A DNA stretch of 64,000 bases, from the NCBI GenBank assembly GCA_903828645.1, contig CAIKNA010000208.1, positions 1-64,000 of the forward strand. Reading direction: 5' to 3'. Within the stretch, counting starts at the first letter, position 1. Each line of letters starts with the position of its first letter. The notes under the pieces were generated by a model. The model had not been told where the DNA came from and ran no database searches. It was given only the letters and a program-made list of their open reading frames with translations. Below are positions 9,087 to 18,294 of this stretch, one piece after another. The DNA is from an uncultured Bacteroidales bacterium (GTDB taxonomy: Bacteria; Bacteroidota; Bacteroidia; Bacteroidales; FEN-979). Position numbers and translations under genes: made by a program.

Positions 9087-9461
9087 TCTCGAACCTACAT
9101 CATGAATTGTAAAACCCGGCCGGGAGAAATATTTTTGAGATATTTTTTTGCAATTGGAATAATTACAGGCTATTAAACTTATCTTTACGATATAAAACCC
9201 ATATGAAAAGTATCTAAATGTGTGTTTGCCTAGTGTTCAATATGATCATGACATTCAGCCTTATATTACAGATCAAATAGTTATCGCTGAAAAATCATTA
9301 TTATCTAAAGTTTTCTGGAATTTTCATCAATTACCGTTGGTATTCATTGCATGTTATAATTAAAAAATTGAATAACCATTAAATAAACCTGCATCTGACA
9401 AATCGTTGGAGTGAAAATGATACCACCAAAAGAATAAGTTTAACTTAAAAACTTGATACAT
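9087..9461. other. Non-coding gap before the first FISUMP gene
   Basis: AT-rich sequence with no open frame of coding character and no RNA gene seen. It presumably holds the promoter of the lipoprotein gene at 9462, but I found no clean -33/-7 pair. Confidence 0.5.
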
Positions 9462-10157
9462 ATGAAAACATTAACAACAATCCGGATCTATTCTTTGTTA
9501 ATTATTGGAGTGATTTTCATGGCAACTTACGGCTGCGAAAAAAAGGAAAACTCAACAATACCCATAACCGACATTGATGGGAATGTTTACCATTCTGTTA
9601 CGATTGGGAATCAGACATGGATGGTTGAGAACCTGAAAACAACAAGATACAACGATGGTTCAGCAATCCCGCTAATTGCAGATAGTGCTGCATGGGTTAA
9701 CATAATTTACTCGAGCACTCCCGGATATTGCTGGTATAAGAATAATGCTGCAAATTATAAAAATACCTATGGAGCAATTTATAACTGGTATGCTATAAAT
9801 ACCGGTAAACTTGCACCCATTGGCTGGCATATCCCTTCCGATGCCGAATGGACAATACTGACTGCCTTTTTGGGTGGTGATAGTTTGGCAGGAAAGAAAA
9901 TGAAGGAAGCAGGTACATCTCATTGGAAAGTTTTTAATACTGGTGACAACATCAGTGGTTTCTCAGCACTTCCGGGCGGAATGCGTCCTTATGATGGCTC
10001 TTTCGTTGGAATAGGTGAAATTGGTTACTGGTGGTCGGTTACCGCATACGATTCAGGCAGCGCATGGGTACGTAACCTTGATGGTGGTACTACGATGGTG
10101 ACCCGTAACAATTATGGCAAGACCCTCGGTTGTAGTATCAGATGCATCAAGGATTAG
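9462..10157 (+). CDS. FISUMP-domain lipoprotein
   Basis: A 231-residue lipoprotein. The signal ends in a lipobox-like MATYGC, so it is probably lipidated and exported to the outer membrane. The rest is a FISUMP domain (Fibrobacter succinogenes major paralogous domain): DIDGNVYHSVTIGNQTWM, VENLKTTRYNDGS, PIGWHIPSDAEW, GYWWSVTAYDSG and a C-terminal CSIRCIKD. The domain's biochemical function is unknown; it occurs on Bacteroidota and Fibrobacter surface proteins. I prefer the ATG at 9462 because the in-frame ATG at 9453 adds only MIH. A second FISUMP gene follows 117 bases downstream. Confidence 0.85.
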   Translation: MKTLTTIRIYSLLIIGVIFMATYGCEKKENSTIPITDIDGNVYHSVTIGNQTWMVENLKTTRYNDGSAIPLIADSAAWVNIIYSSTPGYCWYKNNAANYKNTYGAIYNWYAINTGKLAPIGWHIPSDAEWTILTAFLGGDSLAGKKMKEAGTSHWKVFNTGDNISGFSALPGGMRPYDGSFVGIGEIGYWWSVTAYDSGSAWVRNLDGGTTMVTRNNYGKTLGCSIRCIKD

Positions 10158-10274
10158 GGTTCTATGAAAACTATAATTTCACCCCGAAGACAGAAATGTA
10201 TCCTTTTGTGTTATCAGATCTTTAAAGTGCAAGCCAAACAAAAATGTTTTCTAACAACATTTTAAACAAAGAAG

Positions 10275-11600
10275 ATGAAAACATTTTTATTCTCGATCAT
10301 AATTACAATGGCAACCTGTGAAACTTATGCGCAGAATTACCAGATTAGTTTTGCAGGAACAGGTGCAAGCACAATCATCGATTCCGTTAAAGCAGAGAAC
10401 CTCTCTCAATGCACAAGCCTGACGCTTGCGGGAACGGACATATTAAACCTTAATGGAACAGCAGGAATAAATGAATCCCACAAAAATGAAACCGGGGTAT
10501 CCATATATCCGAACCCTTCACCGGGATATTGTTCAATTAAATTTAAAGCAACTTCAGCAACCAGGTTAAGCATCGGGTTATACAGTATTGATGGGAAAGA
10601 GGTCGTGAAACGGGCTGAATTTATTCAGCATGGGAAACACCTGTTTCAGCTGTGTGATATTCCAGGCGGCTTATACATCCTGAAAATTGAATCAAACAAA
10701 TCTCTTTATTCGGCTAAACTGATAAGCACCGGAGCCAAAACAGAACGCCCTCATATAAAATACAATGAATTAACAGGAGATATAATTGAAGGACCCCAGT
10801 TGTCCGGGTCAATGGAATTGAAAGGCCCGGGGAGCGTCAAATCGATCGTTTACATGCAGTTCAATGCAGGTGACACACTCAAACTGACCGGGAAATCAGG
10901 GATCTACAGAACCGTAAATATGTTTTTCCCGGTTCAAAGTCAGACAGTAACCTTCAATTTTGTCTATTGCAGCGATGCCGATGGAAACCATTATGCGGTT
11001 GTTCATATAGGGTCACAATTATGGATGCAGGAAAATCTTAAAACAACCAAATATCGTGACGGGTCGGAGATACCCAATGTGCCTGACAGCGCCGCCTGGG
11101 GAAGTCTCTCCACAGGGGCCTGGTGCGATTATCACAACCTTCCGGCCGAGGGAGAATATTATGGTCATCTCTACAATTTCTTTGCGGTAGCCGATAGCCG
11201 GAATATGTGCCCTACCGGATGGCATGTACCTTCTCACAGTGAATGGAACATCATGGAGAAGTTTCTTGACAACACGGTTAATACAACAGCACTCGGTGGT
11301 TCCGGCAATATCATTGGAAGGATATTGAAGGAAGGGTGTAACACAAGATGGGAATACATGGATTCGACATACGGATTAAATTCAGCAGGATTTACGGCTC
11401 TTTGCTCAAATTACAGGAATGCAACGGGAGCGTGGAGCCTGGCACCGGGCAATAATCACGATGATAGCTTCTGGACTGCGACCTCTTATAATACCACTGC
11501 AGCATGGTATCGGAGCCTGCGCTGGTGTTACAGCGATGTCTATTCTTTATTTCCAATGAAAAACGCCGGCCAGTCAGTGCGGTGTATGAAGGACCAGTAA
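10275..11600 (+). CDS. Secreted protein with internal T9SS-like domain and FISUMP domain
   Basis: A 441-residue protein with an N-terminal signal peptide (about 1-19). Residues about 74-152 look like a type A T9SS sorting domain (VSIYPNPSPGYCSIKF, then IPGGLYILKIES), but here it is internal, not terminal. A linker follows, then a FISUMP domain from about 232 to the end (DADGNHYAVVHIGSQLWM, CPTGWHVPSHSEW, SVRCMKD). An internal sorting-like fold probably acts as a structural beta domain rather than an export signal, since the recognised signal is normally the extreme C-terminus. Paralogue of the preceding lipoprotein in its FISUMP part. Confidence 0.85.
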   Translation: MKTFLFSIIITMATCETYAQNYQISFAGTGASTIIDSVKAENLSQCTSLTLAGTDILNLNGTAGINESHKNETGVSIYPNPSPGYCSIKFKATSATRLSIGLYSIDGKEVVKRAEFIQHGKHLFQLCDIPGGLYILKIESNKSLYSAKLISTGAKTERPHIKYNELTGDIIEGPQLSGSMELKGPGSVKSIVYMQFNAGDTLKLTGKSGIYRTVNMFFPVQSQTVTFNFVYCSDADGNHYAVVHIGSQLWMQENLKTTKYRDGSEIPNVPDSAAWGSLSTGAWCDYHNLPAEGEYYGHLYNFFAVADSRNMCPTGWHVPSHSEWNIMEKFLDNTVNTTALGGSGNIIGRILKEGCNTRWEYMDSTYGLNSAGFTALCSNYRNATGAWSLAPGNNHDDSFWTATSYNTTAAWYRSLRWCYSDVYSLFPMKNAGQSVRCMKDQ

Positions 11601-12002
11601 TCCTTCGGATTTTCATATCTTTAAGGTGCGATCAACCATGTTGGTTATAATCGTCTCTTTATACAATAGAAAAGTGACCGGGTCATTTATATCTCATGCA
11701 GAAAGCAGTTGCAAATCCTCCAAGCAACGCAGCTTTCTTTCAAAATAAAGAAGATACCAAAAAGTTAAAGGTGATCTGATGATGCCATGCAAACCACTAT
11801 CGAATGCCATGGAAAAAGGTTATTATTCGTAAAAATGTTATACGGTGTAACTATTGCACCATCCAACATTTCCAACAATCAATGTCGAAAAGATTATTCC
11901 TGGTAGGAAATATCCCTGAAAAACATGAAAAAATTGTAACGTTGATCTTTTCGTCACGTCCTATGATCTTCAAAAGTGAAAAAACATTAACCAAATCCGA
12001 CT
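11601..12002. other. Non-coding gap, nothing recognised
   Basis: Four hundred bases without a credible gene, RNA or clear terminator. A 74-codon frame at 11804-12028 overlaps the next gene and has no family features. Confidence 0.5.
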
Positions 12003-13205
12003 ATGAAAATACAAAGAATCAAGTGTAAAAACCTGGGTTTTTTAGTTCTCCTTTTAATGACATTGAACAGTTTCGCCCAATACACAACAACGGAGGAAGC
12101 AAAAGATTTTATCAATGACAAACTTTCGCATTCTGTATTACAGAAGATCGATCCGGACGGAACGGTTACGATAAGCACACCAGGTGAAAAGATAAAATTC
12201 AACCTTCACCATGCCGCCTTTAATTACAACGATGGCAACAATGACAGCCGGGTAAGGGTGACGACTGAAAATGGAATCGAACATTACGATCATAAAATCC
12301 TAATAGAAAAAACAAGCCGGCAATCGTTTTTATGTGAGTCTGAGAATGAAGCGAAAATGGTGATCAATGCTTTCAAATTCTTAAAACAGAAGTACTGTGC
12401 AGACCAAAAAAGCGCCATGACCAGTCCTAAAATCCTGAAGACAGGTGATTCAACTATTACGGTAAAAACGGTCGATGAAGCGTTGGATTTTATCAATGAG
12501 AATCTCTCTTACTCAGTAATCACAGGGATCGATGACAAGGGAATGATGACAATAAACAGCCCGGAGGAGGATTACCAGGTAAATCTTTTACAGGCTGAAT
12601 TTGGGTACAATGATGCGGAAGATGGTTCAAAAGTCAGAATTTATGGTGATTTCTGCATAGGCTTGAAAAAACATGGGGGAGAACAGGAATTGATTACCCG
12701 GAAATCCTTTCAAACGCCAAACAGGGCAAAGGCATATAAGGTAATTACGGTTCTTTATTATCTTAAAAGTACTTATGCAAACCTCGATCCCAATAAAATA
12801 CCCCAACTTAAAAATCTGTGTGCTGTGCGGGTTGCCAGCTATACAAATCCGGTTGAAGCCATTGATTTCATCAACGCACGTCTGGTATATTCCATTATTC
12901 TTGGCGTCGGTCATGACGGCATTTTAACCCTCAACGCTCCTGAAGAGATCTACAGGTTTAATCTCAACGAGGTAAAACTCTCCAGTGCGCTCAACCATAA
13001 GGTCAGGTCGGATTGGTTTTCATTTATAAATGTCGAAGGGCCAGCCAATAGCATTCTGGTTGAATGTAAGAATTGCATAAGGAAATATGATGCCCCGGCG
13101 TCGTCCAACACACTGGATGAGCAGGCTTTCCAGTGTGGAAGTGTTTCAGAAGTGAAGGATGTTCTCAAAGCACTTGCCTTTTTGAGGAATTCCATTAAAA
13201 AGTGA
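12003..13205 (+). CDS. Secreted protein with three copies of an unrecognised domain
   Basis: A 400-residue protein with a signal peptide (about 1-25, ending NSFAQ). The remainder is three similar units of 100-120 residues, starting near residues 30, 157 and 280. Each opens with EAxDFIN and a conserved YSVI/HSVL strand, then G(T/M/I)xTIxxPEE, then a (F/V)NL strand; each ends in a helix with a (F/Y)LK or FLR motif (KFLKQKY, YYLKSTY, AFLRNSI). The unit size and strand-rich, helix-ending pattern recall a PH-like fold, but that is a guess. I do not recognise the family. Probably periplasmic or surface-exposed. Confidence 0.75.
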   Translation: MKIQRIKCKNLGFLVLLLMTLNSFAQYTTTEEAKDFINDKLSHSVLQKIDPDGTVTISTPGEKIKFNLHHAAFNYNDGNNDSRVRVTTENGIEHYDHKILIEKTSRQSFLCESENEAKMVINAFKFLKQKYCADQKSAMTSPKILKTGDSTITVKTVDEALDFINENLSYSVITGIDDKGMMTINSPEEDYQVNLLQAEFGYNDAEDGSKVRIYGDFCIGLKKHGGEQELITRKSFQTPNRAKAYKVITVLYYLKSTYANLDPNKIPQLKNLCAVRVASYTNPVEAIDFINARLVYSIILGVGHDGILTLNAPEEIYRFNLNEVKLSSALNHKVRSDWFSFINVEGPANSILVECKNCIRKYDAPASSNTLDEQAFQCGSVSEVKDVLKALAFLRNSIKK

Positions 13206-13258
13206 GATATTTCAGGATCGGATATTCCCGGAAAGCTATTAAAGCATTAGGGTTATAG

Positions 13259-13600
13259 GCAAATACCACAAAGATTATCGTTACAAGGAAGCAGGCGGCA
13301 AGTAATGGGAAAATTTTAAATCTGAGAATTGAAGCTGATTTCAGCGATGCCGCTCCCGATGCAATCATTGACTATTCATATCTTGCTCCCTTGGCTCCCG
13401 TCGAAGCCGATTTCAACGATTCGATTGCCGGGACAACTGATATCAGTGCGTTGGCTCCTGTAACACCTTCCATCGCCGCTTTCGAACAGCACTCATTATC
13501 CAATTATATTTACCCGCTTGGTTATAAAAGCCTTCCTAAAGGGGGGCTTTTGACTTTTGGATTTTATACCTTACCTTTGTTTCACATCCAGAACCCCTGA
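13259..13600 (+). pseudogene. Start-less remnant of a small Bacteroidota protein
   Basis: An open frame begins right after an in-frame TAG at 13256-13258 and has no usable start until an internal ATG at 13391. The part up to about 13498 has strong coding character, with internally repeated phrases: IEADFSDAAPDAIIDYSYLA, LAPVEADFNDSI, SALAPVTP. Beyond that the frame runs into a hairpin and looks non-coding. It may be a truncated gene whose 5' part was lost. Function unknown. Confidence 0.4.
13526..13552 (+). terminator. Possible terminator
   Basis: AAAAGCC at 13526-13532 can pair with GGCTTTT further on, and an inner TCC/GGG extends the stem. The right arm ends in TTTT followed by GACTTTT. 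It lies at the end of the gene remnant, supporting loss of coding function there. Confidence 0.4.
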
Positions 13601-13779
13601 ATAGGTACCAACCGAGTTTCGAATACCCCCGTGGTGAAATGATCTGGATCGCAAGGACCAAAAGGGTTCGTTTTTTCCCCTTTTCCCTTCCACCAGGTTT
13701 TTCACCAGGTGACACTTTTAGCATACAATATCGACGGTTTAATGAAGTTCCATTCCTATCAAGTATTTAAAAGCGACAA

Positions 13780-14097
13780 ATGAAACACACAACCGAAAAC
13801 CTGATAAAAATTGCTCTTTCCACCCTGCTGCTGATATGCCTGTTCGAGATGCCCTATGGTTATTATCAACTCGTCAGGTTCATAGCCGTTGTAGGATTTT
13901 CGATCCTGGCCTACTACGAATATGAGCGGAAAAACATGCCAATGGTTATCGTTTTTCTGGGATTGGCGATACTGTTTCAGCCTCTGGCAACTATTCCGCT
14001 GGGTAAACAGGTATGGAACATCGTTGATGTATTCCTGGCAGTGGGGTTGATCATAAGCATTTTTTTACAGAAGCATAAATCTGACAAGGTCAGATAA
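13780..14097 (+). CDS. Small membrane protein, DUF6804-like
   Basis: A 105-residue protein with about four hydrophobic helices and short loops (MKHTTENLIKIALS start; MPYGYYQLVRF and YYEYERK between helices). The FEMPYGYYQLVR phrase and overall size fit the DUF6804 family of small inner-membrane proteins of unknown function. It lies 46 bases before the lipocalin gene on the same strand and may be co-transcribed. Confidence 0.7.
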   Translation: MKHTTENLIKIALSTLLLICLFEMPYGYYQLVRFIAVVGFSILAYYEYERKNMPMVIVFLGLAILFQPLATIPLGKQVWNIVDVFLAVGLIISIFLQKHKSDKVR

Positions 14098-14143
14098 TGA
14101 AAACAGAATTGATTGGTATTGTGTTTATTGAATAAACTATTAT

Positions 14144-14680
14144 ATGAATGTAAAAACATTATTAAAAAACTCGGTCATGGGAATTCTCGGTCTTATATTC
14201 GGCTCATGTTCTACCATTCCAGAAGGAGTGCATGCAATAAAACCATTCAACAAGGCGAAATACCTGGGCAAGTGGTATGAGATTGCCCGCTTCGATTTTA
14301 GATTTGAGCGAAACCTGAATAACACCACGGCTCAATATTCTGTTAACGATAATGGCTCCGTTAAAGTCGTTAACCGTGGCTATGACTATGAGAAAAAGCA
14401 GTGGAAGGAAGCCATTGGCGTTGCAAAATTTGTCGGAAATGAAGATGTTGCCATGCTGAAGGTTTCGTTTTTCCGTCCGTTTTACGGAGGATATAACGTG
14501 ATAGCCATTGACAATGAATACAAGTATGCACTTGTTTGCGGTAATAATTTCAGTTACTTATGGATACTCTCACGCGAGACCACGATACCAGAAGATATAA
14601 AGCAAAACTACCTGACTATTGCTAAAAATCTGGGATTTAACACTTCTGAACTCATATGGGTTGAGCATAACAAGAAATAG
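14144..14680 (+). CDS. blc: Outer-membrane lipocalin, Blc-like
   Basis: A 178-residue bacterial lipocalin. A lipoprotein signal ends in LIFGSC (about residue 22). The lipocalin signature YLGKWYEIARFDFRFER follows near residue 45, and later strands (AMLKVSFFRPFYGGYNVIAID, YLWILSRET) match the Blc family. Such proteins bind fatty acids or lysophospholipids at the outer membrane. Length is normal for the family. Confidence 0.9.
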   Translation: MNVKTLLKNSVMGILGLIFGSCSTIPEGVHAIKPFNKAKYLGKWYEIARFDFRFERNLNNTTAQYSVNDNGSVKVVNRGYDYEKKQWKEAIGVAKFVGNEDVAMLKVSFFRPFYGGYNVIAIDNEYKYALVCGNNFSYLWILSRETTIPEDIKQNYLTIAKNLGFNTSELIWVEHNKK

Positions 14681-14792
14681 AACTGGTGCAAATTTATTCA
14701 TAGTCAAATTTAATTGACGATTCATTAAATTTGAGGTGCAATAAAGGCTATGAAAAAAGAGCCATGCGACATACAAACACCCGTTGTGGAAA

Positions 14793-14826
14793 AAAGGGCT
14801 GTAAGGGCAAGATCGGATTGCCCTTA
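14793..14826 (-). terminator. Likely terminator of the pullulanase gene
   Basis: A 9-bp inverted repeat (14802-14810 with 14818-14826). On the minus strand it is followed, after six bases, by TTTTTT. It lies 58 bases downstream of the pullulanase stop codon. Confidence 0.45.
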
Positions 14827-14883
14827 TAGTCATTTCTTACGGTGCCTTGCATTTTGGTTATATCAAACCGTCAGAGTCCAGCC

Positions 14884-16923
14884 TCATTCCTGGTATAAAA
14901 TCATGGCTGAGCAGGGTGCAATGACAACCTTATCTGAACAGGCTTTTCCATCATTTTTAAACTGATAGTTTTGAAGTGCGGTCTTCCACATTCCCTTGGG
15001 TAAAACGATGTTTTTTTCAACATCCGCACCATTAAAAATAACGATGATCTGCTGCCAACTGTCATTGTTGGCATGATCTTTTAACTGGTAGGCGATAAGT
15101 TGGGGATCATTTGTCGGTAAAAACAACAGGTTTTTCTGAACCATTTTATTATTTGGCATTCTAAAGGCAGGATGTGTTTTCCTGAGGGCAATTGCATCTT
15201 TATAATATGCAAACAAATCCCTGTTCACATATTTCCAATCCCAGTTGATCCGGTTAACCGAATCCGGTTTGTTGAACGAATTACTTTCGCCACCCTTGGT
15301 TCTTTTCATCTCGACGCCCGCATGCAAAAAAGGGATCCCCTGCGAAGTAAGCACGATGGTATTAGCCAGCTTATCCATTTTGACGAGCTCTTCTTCCGAA
15401 GCATCCGGACGTGATATCTTTAACTTGTCATACAAGGTATGATTGTCATGACATGAAACATAGTTAATAACCTCATCCGGGTTTTTCGCATAGGGCTTTT
15501 TAGAATAGTTTACCGCGGAATAATCAATTTGCGGGTGTTCCCCGGCTGCAACAATGCCAAATTTCACCGATTCGGCCATTATTTTGGCACCGCTGGCAAA
15601 ACCCGTACTCTTATCGTCAAACACGCTTCCTTTGACCGCATCACGCAGGTCATCACAGAAAACAGCCACCCCGTTCATCTTCCCTGCATTCATCTTCGAA
15701 GCACGGTAGTTTTCAGGCAGCGGTGAATCACCTCCTGTCCAACCCTCTCCGTAAATAATGATCGAAGGATCGATTGCCCGGAGAACGGCAGCGGCCTGGT
15801 TCATGGTTTCCATATCATGGAGGGCCATCAGGTCAAAACGGAAACCATCAACATGGTATTCCCTGGCCCAGTAAGTCAAAGACTCAAGGATGAACTTCCT
15901 GACCATCGCGCGGTCGGAGGCAGTCTCATTGCCGCAACCGGAACCATTACTGTATTTTCCATCTTTTTCCCATTGCCGGTAATAATACCCCGGAACCAAC
16001 TGATCAAAATTCGAGTTGTGCGTTTGACCTGTATGGTTGTATACCACATCCATGACCACCCTGAGCCCTTTCTGATGGAGCGATTGAACCATTTCCTTGA
16101 ATTCACGGATACGGACCCTGCCATCTTCCGGATCCGTTGAATAGGATCCCTCCGGCGTGTTAAAGTTCTGAGGATTATATCCCCAATTGAACTGGGGAAC
16201 ATTTAACTTTGATTCATCCACCCCCGAAAAATCAAAGGAAGGCAACAGGTGAACATGCGTGACACCCAGTTCGGCAATATGATCAATCCCCGTGCTTTGC
16301 CCATGGCTATTTTTCGTTCCCGATTCGGTAAGCCCCAGGAACTTTCCCTTGTTTTTGATCCCTGAATTGGCCGCAACTGACAAATCACGGATATGAAGTT
16401 CGTAGAGGATCGCATCCGTATGGTTTTTCAAAAGAGGTGGTTTGTCGTTTTCCCAACCTGTGGGATTGGTCTCATTCAAATCAATGATCTCTCCCCGTTT
16501 TCCATTAACACCAACCGCTTTGGCATAAGGGTCGGGGTTTTCATCATTCCATTTCCCGTTAATTTTTGCCTGAAAAGTATAATAGAGGTTTTTCCTGTCC
16601 CCCGGCAATTCAGCTTTCCATACGCCAAATTCATCCTTGCGGCAGCCAATCTCTTCTGTCATGTCGTTGCCCGTTGAAGTTTTGTACAACCTCAGCTTCA
16701 TTTCCTGCGCAGGAGGAGACCATATTTTCAGGACGGTTAATGATTTGGAATAATTCACTCCCAGATCACCCCCATGATACAACGGATAACTTTCATATGG
16801 ATCATATGCCAAAGATTTTGAGGTAACCGATCCTGCTGCCGGCATCTTCTGGGCAAGCAGGTAGGATCCGGCCATCAGCAGGATCCCTGAAAGGGAAATA
16901 AAAAAGATGATGATGGTTTTCAT
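14884..16923 (-). CDS. pulA: Secreted type I pullulanase (GH13)
   Basis: A 679-residue alpha-1,6-glucan debranching enzyme with an N-terminal signal peptide (about 1-24, ending LLAQK). A CBM48-type beta domain (about 45-150) is followed by the GH13 barrel. Type I pullulanase signature FNWGYNPQNF lies near 246; VYNHTG at 294-299. Catalytic residues are inferred as Asp364 (GFRFDLM), Glu393 (YGEGW) and Asp493 (SCHDNHT). It hydrolyses branch points of pullulan, amylopectin or glycogen; the signal implies action in the periplasm or on the surface. The gene stands alone between divergent and convergent neighbours. Confidence 0.92.
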   Translation of the reverse strand: MKTIIIFFISLSGILLMAGSYLLAQKMPAAGSVTSKSLAYDPYESYPLYHGGDLGVNYSKSLTVLKIWSPPAQEMKLRLYKTSTGNDMTEEIGCRKDEFGVWKAELPGDRKNLYYTFQAKINGKWNDENPDPYAKAVGVNGKRGEIIDLNETNPTGWENDKPPLLKNHTDAILYELHIRDLSVAANSGIKNKGKFLGLTESGTKNSHGQSTGIDHIAELGVTHVHLLPSFDFSGVDESKLNVPQFNWGYNPQNFNTPEGSYSTDPEDGRVRIREFKEMVQSLHQKGLRVVMDVVYNHTGQTHNSNFDQLVPGYYYRQWEKDGKYSNGSGCGNETASDRAMVRKFILESLTYWAREYHVDGFRFDLMALHDMETMNQAAAVLRAIDPSIIIYGEGWTGGDSPLPENYRASKMNAGKMNGVAVFCDDLRDAVKGSVFDDKSTGFASGAKIMAESVKFGIVAAGEHPQIDYSAVNYSKKPYAKNPDEVINYVSCHDNHTLYDKLKISRPDASEEELVKMDKLANTIVLTSQGIPFLHAGVEMKRTKGGESNSFNKPDSVNRINWDWKYVNRDLFAYYKDAIALRKTHPAFRMPNNKMVQKNLLFLPTNDPQLIAYQLKDHANNDSWQQIIVIFNGADVEKNIVLPKGMWKTALQNYQFKNDGKACSDKVVIAPCSAMILYQE

Positions 16924-16948
16924 AAAGCGTTGTTTGTTTATCCGGGAG

Positions 16949-16956
16949 CAAAGTTA
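16949..16956 (-). promoter_or_regulatory. -7 box TAACTTTG of pulA
   Basis: Perfect TAnnTTTG on the minus strand, 25 bases before the pulA start codon. A TTG sits 15 bases further upstream, a little closer than the usual -33 spacing. Confidence 0.5.
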
Positions 16957-17100
16957 TCATTAACCTTCATTCAACCGGCACTTCCGGCAGGTTTTCAGGC
17001 AATGACCGGTATGGAGGCATGATTCAGTCAGCTTGTGCCATTGCACAAAATACTATATTTAAACAGACTCTAAACATATAAATCAGGACAACCGAAAGAA

Positions 17101-17133
17101 TTGAGCGTGCAAAATAAAGTTTCTCTATCTTTG
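17101..17133 (+). promoter_or_regulatory. Promoter of the barrel/Kelch gene pair
   Basis: TTG (17101-17103) and TATCTTTG (17126-17133, perfect TAnnTTTG) are separated by 22 bases, 25 bases before the ATG at 17159. Confidence 0.5.
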
Positions 17134-17158
17134 AATTCTCCAAAGCGATTAAGAAATT

Positions 17159-18292
17159 ATGAAGAACTGCCGTCAATTCTTTCTCCTGCTGATATTTTTA
17201 ATCCCGTTAATTACTTCATCGCAGAATAATTACTTCGTCAGCGACACAGCGACTAACGTAGGAGTTGTCCTTGTGGATGGAGATGTTTTAACCAATCAAA
17301 TGGTTTGCAAAGTTAAAAAAGGAAAAACGATTGTGGAATATACACCCTGGCAGGTGAGGGAGTATGGATTTGAGGATGGTACAACCTACCTTGCAAAGAA
17401 CATCCCGGTTCCCGATTCGACTCGCAGGGTATTCCTGGAAAGGCTTGTAAAAGGAAAATACTCGTTGTACTATTACGAGGGCGAAGCCGGAACAACCTTC
17501 TTCCTGGAACAGGACAGCACCCTGTTTGTTGAATTGACAAAACACGGAGAGGATTACGGACACAGGAATTTCAGGGATGACCTGAGGCACTACACCGCCG
17601 ATTGCCCCCAAATGGCCGATGCCATTAAACTGGTTCGTTACAATCGTGCAGGGTATAAAAAATTGATGAAACAGTATGAAAAGTGTAAAAAAAGGCCCTT
17701 CCCGTTTTTAAAGTTTGGGATCAGCGCGGGATACAGTGCCTGCAAGCTTGTTCCGAAATCAACCATTCCAATCCCGGAATTAAGCCAAATGGAATACAGG
17801 TATGAAGGAGGCTTCGTGGCCGGCATTTTCATGGAATGTCCGGTTTTACTGAGTGATATTTCGGTGGTCGCGGAGTTGCTTTATACACATCATGATTTTG
17901 CTGCCAGTACTTCTGTCAGATCCCAGGAGTTTGATTATTTCGGGAAGATGTCTTCACTTCAATTGCCCGTTCTGGTCCGGTATGCATTCCCTTCGAACAG
18001 AATACGTCCGTTTTTGAATGTGGGAGCAGTTTTTCTATTCAACTTCAACAATGAGGAGATGCTTTACAGTGCCACCATAGGCCAGAATGTTATTGAAATC
18101 AATGACATGCCTGAAATAACGCTGATTCCGAACTCCATGATCGGGTACTCTATCGGCGGGGGATTTGCCGTTCAGATCCTGCCAAGAAACTGGTTTTCCG
18201 TGGATATCCGTTACAATTCCTATTACGCACTCACGTCATCCCGGGCCATGGACATTTCTGAATTCCAGATAAAATCGGGCATATCTTTTTAA
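17159..18292 (+). CDS. Outer-membrane beta-barrel protein of unknown function
   Basis: A 377-residue protein with a signal peptide (about 1-21, ITSSQ). Residues about 25-130 form a beta-rich periplasmic or surface region of unknown type. From about 180 on, alternating strands (FGISAGYSACKLVP, GGFVAGIFMECPVLL, LQLPVLVRYAFP, SIGGGFAVQIL, WFSVDIRYNSYYAL) resemble the PorT/OmpW-like outer-membrane beta-barrel domain common in Bacteroidota. It ends in an aromatic (GISF), as barrels usually do. The next gene starts 2 bases after its stop, so the two are surely co-transcribed. Confidence 0.75.
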   Translation: MKNCRQFFLLLIFLIPLITSSQNNYFVSDTATNVGVVLVDGDVLTNQMVCKVKKGKTIVEYTPWQVREYGFEDGTTYLAKNIPVPDSTRRVFLERLVKGKYSLYYYEGEAGTTFFLEQDSTLFVELTKHGEDYGHRNFRDDLRHYTADCPQMADAIKLVRYNRAGYKKLMKQYEKCKKRPFPFLKFGISAGYSACKLVPKSTIPIPELSQMEYRYEGGFVAGIFMECPVLLSDISVVAELLYTHHDFAASTSVRSQEFDYFGKMSSLQLPVLVRYAFPSNRIRPFLNVGAVFLFNFNNEEMLYSATIGQNVIEINDMPEITLIPNSMIGYSIGGGFAVQILPRNWFSVDIRYNSYYALTSSRAMDISEFQIKSGISF

Positions 18293-18294
18293 CG

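Noticed and set aside
13691-13714. CACCAGGT direct repeat (about 13691-13714) as an operator
   Set aside because: Only two copies, no regulator gene nearby, and no promoter at a fitting place.
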